DNA of 64,000 nt from Cryptomeria japonica (GCF_030272615.1 NC_081409.1:26793406-26857405), one strand, 5' to 3'; counted from the first letter of the stretch, positions 10,740-23,480 are shown. Notes: generated by a model not told the origin, from the sequence alone. Made by a program: numbers and translations.

Positions 10740-12768
10740 AGAGTAGATCTTGAGGTTGACAATGGGAGAGAGGATTTTTCTACACACAGTACATTTGTGG
10801 GATGCGATGACCATGTCGTCCATTTGATTCCATTCTGTGATGTTTATGGCACTGATGGAGAGGTGGGATGCAGACACCTCAACATTCTCACTACATGTGG
10901 GGGAGATGACGGTCACCCTTGAGGATGTATACCGCATCTTGCACCTACCCATTATAGGAGAGACTGTGAGATACCGATCCAACCGAACAGAAGAGGATTA
11001 TAGGAGAGAGCAGGTATATGTTGTTGGGAGAGTGATACGCAGTGAGACGAGAGGTCGCATTATGGTCAGCTGGCTCCTACACCCTATACGAAAGGTTCCA
11101 TTGGTGAGGCGACTCATGATTGTGACCCTTGAATTAGGTGTGTGCCCTAATGGGTGAAACACACATATGCACAAAGGACTCATCCACGCCATATGAGCTA
11201 TGGAGAGACACAGGAGAGTATACTCTTGGGGTTGGAGCATGCTTGCACATCTCTATCATGACCTTGGGGAGTATGTTTTCAAATAGGGATGCAACTCGAT
11301 GACATGCACACTACTACAGGTGTGGATGTTTGAGCATATTACCTACACTAGACTTGGTGGAGCCCCCATAGACCTAGTCCAAGAGCAGCCGAGGGTATAT
11401 GCTTATCTTCTTACCTGTGAGTGGCGATTCGGCGATCTCTTGTATTGGAGATTGAGCTTGGATAGATTGACAATGGGCGGGATCATATGGAGACCCTACC
11501 TCAGGATTTCCATGGGGGCAGGGCTACGTAGATAGATGTTCGACATGCAGAGGAACCATCTACTAGAGGGATGGTATAGCCGCATAATCATTCCCGTCTA
11601 CTTCGACCAAGTTCAGTGGAAGTTTGGGTTCGAGAAGTGTGTTCCTACTAACGTGCCTATATACATCCAACACTCATGAGTGATGTCGAGGCTAGGAGCA
11701 ATTCCTAGGCCTACCAGTGATGAGATCGACATCACATATTCAGATGGGTTAGATCAAGACATAGCGACAAATTATAGAGATGATTCAAGCGTGCATCGAC
11801 AATACATCACATGGTGGGGGAGAACATACCCTGGATCCATTTTCCCAATAGAATTCCCTAGAGGGAACCCCAGACCATGGAGACAGTCAAGCAATGGAGA
11901 GGGATCTGATGCATCCAAGGAGGATTTAGATGATCTGGTCGATGACATAGAGGAGTAGGAGGTAGGCGAAGATGGAGGTGATCATGATACCGAAGAGGGA
12001 GATCAGGATGGAGATGATGAGGAGGATGAGGAGGACGAGGAGGATGATGAGGAGGACAAGGGGGAGGAGGATGAGTTAGGTATAGTTCATCACTCCAGGG
12101 AGGATACCAGAGCCCTAAATCCATCGAGTCTCCCACTGTAGGCAGAGAGGGATCCATAAGGGATCTTGATCCTGGTCCCCACCGGCCCACACCTACCGTG
12201 CAAAGACCGTATGAGCATGGAGAGCCTAGCGGGTCCCAGTCTCAGGCACTCATTGTCCATGATCCCTACTAGTGAGAGGGAGATCCAGGTAAGGTTCCCT
12301 ATTGTTGATTAACTTATGTACCATGTTTGTTTTAGATTTGATGATATAGAGTGTTACTGATGAAAAATTTCTCTCTATCTTGTAGCTACTGTCCAGGAGT
12401 GGCGTTCTCTAATTCAGAATGCAGTGACAAACCTTATTGTGACTGCACATGCTCATAGTTCCTCACAGATAGCGCATAGATCCTAGAGGAATGCAAGACG
12501 ACAGGAGGACCTTTTCTCCCCTATTCGGATGAAGGTTGAGGTCTTACGAGAGAGATTACGACAAACAGAGTGTGACCTAGCAGCGTCACAAACAAAGGAA
12601 GCCACATGCTGAGGGATCATGATGGAGAGGGATCATAGGAGCTCCTTGCAGAGTCACTCATGGTCTGTATCATGATACACCCATATGGGGCTACTCCCAC
12701 GGCCAGATCAGGAGGGGGCATATAGACACCATCCTCCAGCTACTAGTCCTAGGGATAGGAGATGATTT
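10740..12768 (+). pseudogene. Plant Mobile Domain gene, copy 1
   Basis: Frame 1 encodes a Plant Mobile Domain (the MAIN/MAIL-like, transposon-associated family). ALMERWDADTSTFSLHVGEM followed by TVTLEDVYRILHLPIIGE is close to the family signature, and the WRFGDLLYW region belongs to its C-terminal half. The frame stays the same to about 12280 but is cut by stops (11155, 11197, 11284, 11533, 11677, 11956). An Asp/Glu-rich tail (about 11960-12080) follows the domain. A likely intron runs 12289-12385 (donor CCAG|gtaagg, acceptor ttgtag|CTACTG), then a last exon with a helical segment (EVLRERLRQTECDLAASQ). Such genes are found both as host genes and inside plant transposons; the stops and the repeat-rich setting point to a dead mobile copy. 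Confidence 0.75.
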
Positions 12769-13300
12769 TTATGTATATATAATGACACTCATGATTATGT
12801 TATGTTTAATGCTTAAACAATATATGCATTGCTTAGATTAGAAGTACCATATTGAATAATGAGCATGTATATATATTTTAATTTCCATGTGATTGATTTC
12901 TCAATGCTTCATGATTAAATTGATACGTGTGTGATTTAATTAAATAACTAAGCATTTAATCAAATGCTACTTTGATGATATAAAAGAAGAATGTATTAAG
13001 CTTGAGAAATATATGACTAATGTGATTTAATTAACTCTAATTAAACACAACATGATATAATTTCTACTTTAACACATAATAAATTGTATAACATGCTAAC
13101 ACATATGAAATGTAAATCCATTACAATTTACATAAAAAGAATTCAAGACAAACAATAAAGTAATGAAACATGCTTGTCAAGAATGAAGTAATGTAGACCA
13201 AACAATATAACATCATTTAATCTTACATACTTTAATGCAGTCATGCTAACATATTACCCATTTTTAAGAAAAAGACATAAATAGAGAACAAAAATAAGAC

Positions 13301-13301
<1 letters not shown>
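12769..13301. other. AT-rich non-coding DNA
   Basis: Homopolymer-like and AATTAA-rich sequence between the Plant Mobile Domain gene and the gypsy element. I see no gene, and no LTR matching the gypsy 5' end, so the 3' LTR of that element seems to be missing or too diverged to see. Confidence 0.5.

Positions 13302-13343
<42 letters not shown>
13302..13343. repeat. (GA)n microsatellite
   Basis: About 20 uninterrupted AG/GA dinucleotides just beyond the C-terminal end of the gypsy integrase frame. Confidence 0.95.
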
Positions 13344-13344
<1 letters not shown>

Positions 13345-14774
13345 TAGGCATAGTATCTATGAAGGTTCATATTTATGGGTTCCTTGAGAGGCGTACCTTC
13401 CACATCTGCTATCCTGTAAGCACCCAATCCATATACCTCCACAACAATGTACAGTCCAAGCCAATTAGGGTTGAATTTTCCTTTCTCCTCAGGTAAGGCA
13501 TTCACGTTGCTTTGATTCTCATAAAGGACTAAATCCCCTACCGAGAAGGAACATTGAATAACCTTATCATTGTAGCTTCGTTGCAAAGTTTTATGATACA
13601 CTTCAATATGCTCGAGGGGATTTATACAACGTTCATCGAGCATCTCAAGTTGTTGAAGCCTTTTCTCTCTATAGGAATCATCATCCACTATGCCCCTAAG
13701 AGAAACTTTGAAAGAAGGAATTCCTAACTCCAAAGGCATAATGGCATCAACACCATAAACAAGATTATAAGGGGTGCAACCCATAGCAACATGTACACTC
13801 ATGCGATAGGCCCACAGAGCATAGGTTAGTTGAGTATGCCAATCCTTACCATGCTTGTTTACAATCTTTTAAAGAATTTGTTCAATTATCCTATTAGAAG
13901 ACTCGGCTTGACCATTCGATTGAGGATAGTAAAGTGTAAAAAATTTATGTTGAATATAATATTTCTCAAGAAACTTCTTCACATCTTTATTTTTGAAAGA
14001 CATTTCATTATCTGAAACTAAGGTGGAAGGTATCCCAAATCGAGAAATGATGTTTTCCAAAATGAATTGACAAATTACTTCAACGGTAGTGGATCAAAGA
14101 GGAACAACTTCCACCCACTTCGTAAAGTAATCAGTGGCAGTATTGATGAAAGTATGTCCTTGAGATGAAGGAGGAGATATTTTACCAACAAGATCCAAAC
14201 CCCATGTAGAAAAGGGCCAAGATGCTACATGTGATCGAAGATCTTGGGCAAGGGCATGGATCAAATTCCTATATTGCTGACACTGATGACATTGTTTAAC
14301 AAACACAAAGGAATCATTTTCCATGGTTTGCCAATAATATCCCATTTGAAGCAATCTCTAAACAAAATACCTACCCCCAAAATGACCCCCGCAAGCACCT
14401 GAATGTGCTTGTTCAAGAGAAATAGGGATTTTAGCCTTGTTTAAGCATCGAAGAATAAGACCATTATAAGCCCTCCTATAAAGAACATTAGAAAGGTTAA
14501 TGTATCCAGCAGCCAATTAGTGAATCCTAGCCCTAGTATTCTTATTCACAAAGTTGGGAAAGGTACCATCACTCAAATATCTCACGACATGCGAGTACCA
14601 TTCATCAGAATCTATAATGCAACAATATGCCACATCACTAGGATTATCAGCAATAGCTTGGGAAGTGAGGTTGTGAATAGTGAATTTAAGATCTACCAAG
14701 GGGTCCTCTAGAGACACAAGAGAGGAAATGTCGATTATCTTTTTGAGGACCGGGCTCCATGGTATAAGAATCAA
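13344..14774 (-). pseudogene. gypsy integrase
   Basis: The minus frame from 14774 holds an HHCC zinc-binding region (AHSGACGGHFGG, then CHQCQQY) and an integrase core with DDE residues in WGLDLVGKI, SDNEMSFKN and GQAESSNRI. A C-terminal part (13802-13344) ends with LVLYENQ and WLGLYIVVEVYGLGAYRIAD, typical of the integrase C-terminal beta domain. Stops fall near 14515, 14356, 14062 and 13860. Integrase inserts the cDNA into chromosomes in the nucleus. The catalytic residues survive but the frame is broken, so no active product is expected. Confidence 0.85.
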
Positions 14775-14841
14775 ATGTTCACAACAAGGATACAGCTAAA
14801 TCTTTATATTGTGATAATTTATCTTTCTTAGCTTGATAAAC

Positions 14842-15600
14842 TCATGTCACTTGTCTTATGATTAATTGAGAATCTCCATAAATATGTAGATGTTTCTCAT
14901 TCAACACCAAGGCTACTTTAATTCTGTCTATAAGAGCTTCATATTCAGCAATGTTGTTGGTATATAAGAAATTGAGATGATATGATAAAGGAATAGGCTT
15001 TTTTTTAGGAGAGATTAAGACCACCCCTGCCCCCGATCCTGTACGACACTTAGAACCATCAAAGTAAAATTCCCAAGTCTCATCAACTTCAATGGAAAGA
15101 ATGTATTCATCGGAAAAATAATCTAGATTAGGTAGGGAGAAGGGTGAATGGGCATCAACTAAATGATCAGTCAATGCTTGACCCTTTATTGCTTTTTGTG
15201 AGACAAACTTAAGGTCAAACTCAGTCAACATCATAACCCACTTAGCTAAGCATCCAAAAAGGTCAGTTTTAAAGAAAAGATATTTAAGAGGATCAAATTT
15301 AATGATAACATGGATCTCAGTATTCAATAGATAATGCCTCAACTTCTAGGTCGCAAAGACTAAAGCGAGGCATTGTCTTTCTATTGCAGAATATCAGACT
15401 TTGTAATCGAATAGAGTGCAGCTTACGTAATAAACCGGGCATTCTATACCATCCTTATCACGTTGTGCCAATAAGGTTGCAAGATCTTGAGAGGAAGCAG
15501 GGGTGTATATAACAAAAAGCTTAGTAGGATCAGTAGGTTGAAGAATGGGAGGATTGGACAAATAAGTTTTTAAGTCTTCAAATGCTTGATGACAATCCAC
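14842..15600 (-). pseudogene. gypsy RNase H plus second, archaeal-type RNase H
   Basis: 15600-15394 encodes the start of the usual Ty3 RNase H (FVIYTPASSQDLATLLAQ, YYVSCTLFDYKV), in which the catalytic Asp region looks altered. After a stop, 15342-14842 carries its end (LAKWVMMLTEFDLKF) and then a second RNase H with FYFDGSKCRTGSGAGVVL, NNIAEYEALI and IYGDSQLIIRQV, which keeps the Asp-Glu-Asp pattern. This tandem arrangement is the hallmark used here for the Tat call. Confidence 0.82.
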
Positions 15601-15606
15601 ATTCCA

Positions 15607-16650
15607 TCAGAAAGTGATATTCTTTTTAAGAAACTGTGTGAAGGGAAAGGTATGATCCGCAAGTTGAGAGTCGAACCTACGAATAGCTTGGATCTTTCCT
15701 TGCAAACTTTTTAGTTGAGAAACATTCTTAGGAGGTGGAATGTTAACAATAGCATCTATCTTCTTTGTATCCACCTCAACGCCACGATGTAAAACTATGA
15801 ATCCTAATAGTTTTCCACTATCCACACCAAAAACACATTTTTGGGGATTCAAAAGCATGTTATACTTACGAATTATCCCAAATATTTGACGAAGGATCTT
15901 AACATGATCTGTACGAAGGACGGATTTGGCTAAGATGTCATCAATGTAATCCTCTAAGGTCTTATGCATATAGTCATGGAAGATAAGAGCCATAGCACGT
16001 TGATAGGTTGTGCCTGCGTTTTTTAATCCAAAAGATATCACCATCCAACAAAACGTACCCCAAGGAGTGGTGAAAGAAATTTTATATTGATCTTGGGGAT
16101 TGATGAAAATTTGATTATATCCTGAGAAACCATCCATAAAGGATAATAAATCATTCCCTGCTACCGAATCCACTATCATATCAATATTCGGGGGGGGAGG
16201 GAAATCATCTTTTAAAGAGGCCTTGTTCAAATCACAAAAATCAGTACACATCCTAATCTTTTTTTCAACTTTAGCCACAACCACAATGTTTTAAATCTAT
16301 GGGGAATAATCGATAGGATGGATGAATCTAGCATCCAACAATTTTTCAATCTCATCTTTAACAAGTAATGCCACTCGAGGGTGAATCTTTTGAATCTTTT
16401 GCTTCACAAGTTTAGCATAAGGAATTAGGACAATGTTATGAGTGATAATCTTAGGATCTATGTCAGGCATGCCAGAATATATCCAAGCAAAGATCTCAGG
16501 GAATTCATGTAACAACTCAGCATATTGTTTTTTCTCTTCTTCATCAAGACATTTCCCTATCTTTATGATCTTATCTTCAACACAAGGATCCATCTTAATA
16601 TCAATGGTGTCATTTATTAGGAGATTGATTTGTTCAGGAGCATATCTCAA
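15607..16650 (-). pseudogene. gypsy reverse transcriptase
   Basis: Contains the usual blocks in order: MRYAPEQINLLIND linker (16650), a block ending in RFIHPIDYSP, MCTDFCDLNKASLKDDFP, LLSFMDGFSGYNQI, FGLKNAGTTYQRAM, the active site YIDDILAKS (two Asp kept) and LLGFIVLHRGVEVD. One stop (near 16285) falls where the canonical VVVAKVEKK segment begins. It copies element RNA into DNA in cytoplasmic particles. The conserved catalytic loop and single internal stop make this the best-preserved part of the element. Confidence 0.9.
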
Positions 16651-16659
16651 TTGAGTAAA

Positions 16660-17320
16660 TTATTTAACTATCTCATCGTTATTTCTTTCTTTCCCAAAGT
16701 AAGCTTTTGCATTTAGACAATAGGGAAAACTACGATTATGGTGATAACGAGGAAGGTTGTCATAAGCTCCCAAGAAATAAGGTAAGGAATCATCAGTAGA
16801 AAAAACATCCAAAGCAAAGACACGGGAAGGGTCAAAGTCAATATACTCCAGATATTTTAGTGATAGAGAAGCAGAAATGACATTAACACTAATAGATAGT
16901 CTCTTGGAGGCTTTAGTATGCTTAAAAGGATCATAACCAAGCCCAAATGTCATATCACAAAATTTGTTTTCCAAGGGAACCTTAATCCCTTGTTCTTGAG
17001 AACCACATCCATTTCCATTATATCCACACCTAGCCAGGATGTCAAAAACCAGAACCATAAAGGTTAGTCATTTCTAAAGAAGAAGGAGGATTTTCAAAAA
17101 GTGAATGATCAAAATCCTCTAAACCCAAAACTGAGGGAGATGAAATCTGAGAAGTCGCCACAAAGTTATTACTAACAGGCCCAGACAAAATAGATTGCTT
17201 TTTAGGTTCTTCTTCTTCTTTCTTCTTTTCAACCTTAGGTTCTCTAAGGGGAATTTTGTATTCCCCTACGAAAGTAGGATTGAAATCAAGGGATCCCCAA
17301 TCATCTTCTGCAAGAATTAA
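16660..17320 (-). pseudogene. gypsy polyprotein linker between protease and reverse transcriptase
   Basis: Minus-strand frames with AEDDWGSLDFNPTFVGEYKI and a Glu/Lys-rich stretch, then 17058-16660 with a Cys/Gly segment (ARCGYNGNGCGSQEQGIKVP) and PFKHTKASKRLSISVN. Similar linkers occur in Tat-type polyproteins. A frameshift near 17060 separates it from the protease frame. No separate enzyme is visible. Confidence 0.55.
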
Positions 17321-18931
17321 TTAAGGAGAGAAAGTATTCTCAATCGTAGAGTTAGGTTGAGAAGATTCTTCCTCAATAACCTTAGGTCCACTTGAGGAAG
17401 TATCGGGGATTGATCCAGATATAGGAGATAGGTTTGATGAACTAGTCACACTAATCAGAGTAGAAGCTTTAGAGGAACTATCTAAGATAGTTGGGGAAGA
17501 ATTGATTGAAGAGGATTTAGAACTTGACGTTTGCAAACAAGCTTGAAATCTTGTGTCACCTAACAAGGTGTACGTTGTAATGTTGTGAATGAATTTAATT
17601 TGCCTATGCAATGTAGAGGGAACAACTTGCATGCTATGAATCCAAGGTCTTCCTAGCAACAAGTTGTAGCTCAAATCTCCAGACATAACATGGATAGGAG
17701 TAGTTAAAGTAACGAGACCTACCTTAATAGGCAAGGTGATGATACCTAGTGAAGATTTAGAAACATTATCGAAGCCACTGATGGTAAGAGAATCGGGCTT
17801 AATAAGAGTTGTATCAACATTGATCTTATGTAACAAGTTAATGCTACAAACATTAGGGCCATAACCATTGTCCACTAGTATTCATCTTATCGCACTATCA
17901 TTTATGATAACCACAATCATTAAGGGATTGTATTGTTGTTTAATTTCACTAGAGGGAAACTCATCTTGTGTAAACACAATTTGAGCCTTAGGTGATGTAA
18001 TAGAGTGAATCAAAGAAGCCATATTATTGGATGTCACTGCGGGTGGGACATTCAATGTTTTCAAGGCATGTTGTAGCATTCCATGATGAGTTGAGGAAGT
18101 TTGAAGCAAATCCCAAAGGGATGTCTTGGCAGGAGTAGCTTTAAGTTGTTCGACAAGATCATATTCCTTACCAAGGGTTTGCGAAATACAAGGTGATTGA
18201 GGAAGAATGAATTGAGGATCAGGTAGAGGAGTCAAAAAAACTGGAGGAGGGTTAGGTTCCCTATTATTTCTCGTGTTATAGGTATGGGCAACTGCATTAT
18301 AACTCTCCTTAGTTAGTTGTCTAGCATAGCTATAAGGACTCTTAGTGGGATTCCTTCCTTGAACCATAATTATAGGTTTATTTGGAGTGCTAAAGGAATC
18401 ATGACCATATCCACCTTGAACCGTGAAAAGAGGTTGATTAGAAAGAGGTGAAGTTGGAGAAGGACAAGCACCTTGGACAAAAAAAAGTGGTTTGCTATGT
18501 TCATTCACATTGATCATATTGATTAACCTTTTAGATGCATTATTCTTGTTTGAAAGTTTAGGCAAAGACATAAAGTCATCAAGGGCATCATCCAATAAAG
18601 CATGGTCATAGTGATTGAAAGGCTTATCTTTGGACTCAAAAGGAGACATAACATCATAGAGGGAATAATGAGAATCAACTATGTTTCTAGATCTAGTGGA
18701 GGGGTTGATAGGAATGTACCCGTGAGAGGAATTACTCAACTTATCTTTCTCATCACCACGAAATGGAATAGTAACAAGGTTGATTAACTTTTGGCAAAAT
18801 GATGGTTTAGAAGGGTTAGGGTTCAAAAAATCATCTAGAGCTTCATCTAATTCATCCTTACTAAACTCATAATCAACAAAATTGCATACATAATCAAAAG
18901 CATGAACATCTTGCAAATAGAAATCTGACAT
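17321..18931 (-). pseudogene. gypsy N-terminal region and aspartic protease
   Basis: The minus frame from ATG 18931 runs to 17321 with one stop at about 17880. LKATPAKTSLWDLLQTSSTH and the following HGMLQHALKTLNVPP match the conserved segment before the protease in Tat/Ogre-type polyproteins. The protease follows: VDNGYGPNVCSINLLHKI (Asp-Asn-Gly in place of Asp-Ser/Thr-Gly) and LSYNLLLGRPWIHSM. I find no capsid domain and no CCHC knuckle ahead of it, so the true gag is missing or replaced. The ATG lies within a 95-bp tandem duplication. Confidence 0.7.
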
Positions 18932-19115
18932 TTTGAAATGAAAATTGTATGAAACTTAAACACACAATACAAGAAAAGTACAAGAAACCTATCTCTTTTT
19001 GTTTCTTTTTTCTTTTAATCTGACATTTTGAAATGAAAATTGTATGAAACTTAAACACACAATGCAAGAAAAGTACAAGAAACCTATCTCTTTTTTTTTT
19101 CTTTTTTCTTTTTCT
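18924..19115. repeat. 95-bp tandem duplication over the gypsy start codon
   Basis: The segment beginning TCTGACATTTTGAAATGAAA occurs at 18924 and again at 19019, with near-identical sequence through AAACCTATCTC. It duplicates the leader and first codons of the polyprotein. Confidence 0.9.
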
Positions 19116-19227
19116 CTTTTTCTTTGTTTTTTTTAATGTTTTGAAAGCAAATTAAATAAACTAGATCTAGATCTAATAATACAATGCAATTAAAATGAAA
19201 TTAGATTCATGTTGGGTTCACCAAAGA

Positions 19228-20265
19228 TGTGTAGGGGAAAAAAATGAGACTAAGTATGGAAACCCTAATCCCACTCTCATACACACTCATGGAATATGAA
19301 AGAGCCTAGGGAGGTAGTGCACGTCGGCTACTTCTTATGAGAAAGAGAGAGTCATGGATTACCTCTTAGGTTTTCTATTCCTTTGTTGTAAATGAGAGAG
19401 AGGAATGATGCAAAATGCAATCTAACCTAGAGAGAAAATAAGCAAGCAAACCCTAATTTGAGAATGCAGATCAAAGAACAACCGATACACTACTAAAAAG
19501 TACAGATCAGAAAGAAAAATAAGAGGTGCACTTGTGTCTAAAATCTGAGCAGAAATGTCCAGGACCAGGGTGCCACGCCACTGTCTGGATTCTATAATTT
19601 TGGAGCTACAACTGACAGGAGGGATTCTGAGATCTGCAAAGTACTATTTTGTCAAGTCTTGTTGACAGAGGGCAGGACTATGACGCTATGCCACTATCCT
19701 GGGCAGGACCAGGGTGACATGCCCCTGTCCTTGACAAATTTTTGTACTTCTGAGACTTTTGGGTGGTGTTGATGGCTATATAGGGTTTTTCCTTAGTCAA
19801 ACCCCTGTGTTGATGATTTCCACCTCCATGAATAGCTGGTAATGTACTGAAAATGTGTGTGTAAGAACCTTGTGTATATGCAAGATCCTGAGAATGAAAG
19901 TAAACAACCTAGAGCAACCCTTAAGAGTAAACCCTAATTGTTTATAATTGACAAAGTAAATGCTCTAAATCCATAATGTAAAGTGATCTAAAGCATGAAT
20001 GTGAATCAAAATGAAGCTTATGCAAAGACATAAAAACAACATGAAACCATACCCAACCCCAAGGGAGAGGTACAAGACAAATCATCAATCGGTGATCTCA
20101 TATTGTTCTTCTACATCTTCAAAAGCCCCCAATTGATAAAATGATGCTTGACGAATGTTTAATGGATGAATATTGAATGTTGTTGAAGAATTCAAAGATC
20201 TACTCTTTCATTGCAAAGAAGGCTCTAATACTCCAAAAATCTGCTCTTAGATTCTTAGAAGAAGT
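19228..20265 (-). repeat. Probable R-U5 part of gypsy 5' LTR
   Basis: On the minus strand a TATA box (CCCTATATAGCC, 19770-19781) is followed by about 540 bases that end near the candidate primer site, as expected for a 5' LTR. It contains three related GGACCAGGGTG-type hairpin motifs (19559-19735). The outer edge is hidden by the solo LTR that begins at 20266. No long ORF. Confidence 0.4.
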
Positions 20266-21485
20266 TGTTAGACAATTCAAATAACTGGAAGACAATTGAG
20301 AGGGGGGGTGAATCAGTTGTCAAAGATTACAGAAACCTTTAGCAATTTAAACTTTAATATCAGAACCCAAAACATTAATACCAGAATAGTAGATAAACCA
20401 ATTAAGCATAAACAATAATTACAGAATAAATACCATCAACATGACACCAAGATTTGTACATGGAAAACCTGATAAAGGGAAAAACCACAGTGGGAAGCCA
20501 ACCCACAGTCAGATAATACTTTTGTAGTAAGTATGTGAATTACAATTGAGGGGCCTGCACTTGCAAAAAGGCCAATAGCCTAGAGTGCACTGCGCATCAC
20601 AAAAGGAGCCTCACTGACTACATAGAAATCCAAACTATAATTTGAAGAAGTGTTGAATTGCAAAAGATAGCATCTCCTATGCCTAAGTATGGTTCCGGTT
20701 AAGCTCAATACCGGAGGACTAAATCCTCTTACACAAACCCAACTCGATCTCCAACGATTGACAAACTCTTCTTCCTGAATGATATTACATTATTCGCACA
20801 TTACATTCCTTGACCATGACATCTATCAATAACCATGATGATCTACAATGAGATCTTACAACTATTTCTACAAAACCCTTGATCATAAACAATCAGGTCA
20901 GCCACCAGATGATAAACCAATTACATAATTACAAACCATGTCGACCTAAAACCAAACAAATAATATCAACACATAAGACATCCTGGAAATACATCAATAG
21001 GTCCTATCCACACATTATATTAAAGTTGGTCCATAACCTAGAGAAACCGAGACCAAGTATAGTTCCATTCTCTACAATAATGATCTTCATCCGCCAAGTC
21101 TCGAACATGATCACAAACAACATTGTGAAACTCCACCAGAAGCTGCACCAACACCACTTATGCAATTCATCAAAGATCTCCACCAAAAGCTTTTTTCAGT
21201 GAAACCCTCGTCAAAACCAGAAACCAAGATTCTAAGCAAGCAGGATAGCATCCGATCTCCAAACCAAAACCAATTGACCAAATATGAGCATGAGTATCAT
21301 GAACAAGCCAATTCCATCACCAGACTATACCAGAGCCTACCGGATCATGTCATATCCAAGTTAACCAGAAACCACTCAGCCTGTCAGGACCAGAAGGGTG
21401 TCAGTAAAACATCCAAACAACTAGTATTGGCATCAATGACAAAACATCAATGCAACACATAATCAATTCCACCAAATGGCCAACA
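20266..21485 (-). repeat. Solo Copia-type LTR, minus strand
   Basis: On the minus strand it starts TGTTGGCCATTTGG (21485) and ends TCTAACA (20266), with the C-run GATTCACCCCCCCTCTC just before the end. Neither a polypurine tract before the start nor a tRNA-Met primer site after the end is present, so it looks like a solo LTR. I could not match a 5-bp target duplication. ORF-like frames inside it are not taken as genes. Confidence 0.65.
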
Positions 21486-23480
21486 AAAGGACCCCTTCAA
21501 ATGAAGAAAGAGAGCTCTTAAGTATGAAACCCTGGATCTTAATTTCATGTTTAGGCTGACCTAGGATTTGAATTTCCCGCTGATATTTTGGGGTTAAGCA
21601 TTATTATATCATAGGATTGTGCTCCCAAAATTTTGGGAAAAAAGCCACTGACCATGTGCATTCCCGCCACGGTTCAACCGACTTTTCGCCAAATTTTTGG
21701 GTCCATTAGATATGATGATATTAGAGCGCATCCCAAAGTTACAGCTGATTTAGAGATGTTTTGATATGTGAAATCGGGCCTAAACGGTCAAAATAAGACA
21801 TAATTAGGGTTTATGATCAAAATGATTCATTGGAGGAATAAGATGAAAAGGGGCACACTTAGGGTAAAGGGCCCCACTTTGTAGTGTCTAAAGTGATGAG
21901 ACATGACTTTAGATTTATTTAAATTAATTAATTAAATTCTTAAAGGGAAATGTGAAATGTAAGATGCAAGACGCACTAAGGTGTGTGCTAAACTAAGTGT
22001 GAAATTTTACCACCCTAGCAAGGGTGTACAATTTACGACACTACATAATCATAGATTGGTAGCTTCCCAATTCTTTCTTATGATTTTGATAATATAATTG
22101 CCTTATATTTAAAAAGGTTCCTTCATAATGAGAATAGAGCACTAAAAGAAATACAATTATGAAGCACACAAAGTTAATTCTTGAAGTTAAATGCCAATAA
22201 TCTACTCAACACATAAATCTAATTTGTGAACTTAAATTTTGATAAGGCCACGATCACATGAAATATGAGGGACACAACAAAACTCATAGGCAACCTTATG
22301 AAATAATAAACATGGGTGGCTACAATAATTTTAGAACAAACCTGAGATTTTCTTACAAGAGAAAGAATATCGTGATCCAATAAGATAAATTCTTCTCAAA
22401 AGGTGTTAAATAAAGGGTATTTAGGCATTGGAGAGTCTATTTGACATTTTCCTCTTTTCCCAAGAGAGTGGGGAATAATTCATTAACAGATTGATTGTTA
22501 ACAAGTAATTGGGTAGTTTGGGAATATTAATACCTTAACCAATTTGAGGGACACCATGAGTAAAGAGATAGCCAAATTCTTTAACTACTAGTGCATAGAT
22601 TGCATGGGCAATATGCAATGCTTTCCATATAGAATTTAATAGACTAAAACAGGACTAATGACCTTTGATAGAATGTAGTCATATATTTGTGCAAAATTAA
22701 TTCAAATTAATATAAATGGATTGTTATTGAGAATGCTTGACCCATCCTATTCCTTCCCACACCGCGATATTGTCAAGAATATATTTGGATTTATAAATCT
22801 AATTTTCTTGGGACAAACAATAAGAGGAGTCAAATGATAAGCTTCAGATCATGAGCCTTTGCAATAATTTTGTAGGAGATATTGAGTGAAGTGATTGATC
22901 TCTAGTTGTATATCCTAAAGATTCATAAATTTACGCATGAATTTGATTTACCTTGATAGATAATAATACCTAAAATATTTGAATGGTAGGTGTATACGGT
23001 GAAAATGGAATGACAAACTATTGTAAAACCTACAAAGATCCAACCACATAAAACCCTAGTTCTAAAATTAAGAATCCACCATACACCAATGAAGAACCTA
23101 AAACAATAATATTAAAAACATGAAAGATTCTACTATTCACATGATTAGTAGGGTTTGATCTCCATTGTTTCCTATCTACATTGATCTTGTTTCATATGGT
23201 TGCTCTTAGATTGTGTATTGTGCACAAGATCTCAACAAAGAATGGATGGTTGTGTAGATGCTTGACTGCTTGATCGCATGAAGATTGATTTGATGCATTA
23301 GTTACGGATAGGAAAGGATGAAGGAATCCTCTTATATAGAGAACACATTAGAAAATGGATGGATAGGATTAAGAGGTGAAAGGATAAATGTTCAACTAAG
23401 ATTAAAGGGTAGGTATAGAAAATGTGAAAAATATGAAGAGGGTAGTTAAAGGCAAATTAAGAGATGAATGACAAGTGTCA
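21486..23480. other. Non-coding DNA, probably old LTR material
   Basis: No gene is supported. A good TATA box on the minus strand (CTATATAAGAGG, about 23328-23339) suggests a further minus-strand LTR promoter. The rest is AT-rich with no coding bias. Confidence 0.35.

Larger units (their letters stand above)
13344..19227 (-). mobile_element. Ty3/gypsy LTR retrotransposon, Tat-like, decayed
   Basis: Read on the minus strand the order is leader, gag-like N-terminus, protease, reverse transcriptase, RNase H, a second RNase H, integrase. Integrase last is the Ty3/gypsy order, and a second (archaeal-type) RNase H marks the Tat lineage. No chromodomain is seen after the integrase. The coding region uses three frames (18931-17321, 17058-14842 and 14774-13344), so at least two frameshifts separate the blocks, plus several stops. 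A possible primer site (TGGTGAACCCAAC, minus strand, 19211-19223) lies beside the end of a likely 5' LTR. The 3' LTR was not found. Confidence 0.8.

Noticed and set aside
12769-13343. 3' LTR of the gypsy element
   Set aside because: No stretch matches the region beyond 19227, and no polypurine tract follows the integrase.
20879-21462. Plus-strand frames of about 100 codons
   Set aside because: They lie within a minus-strand solo LTR; no coding motif.
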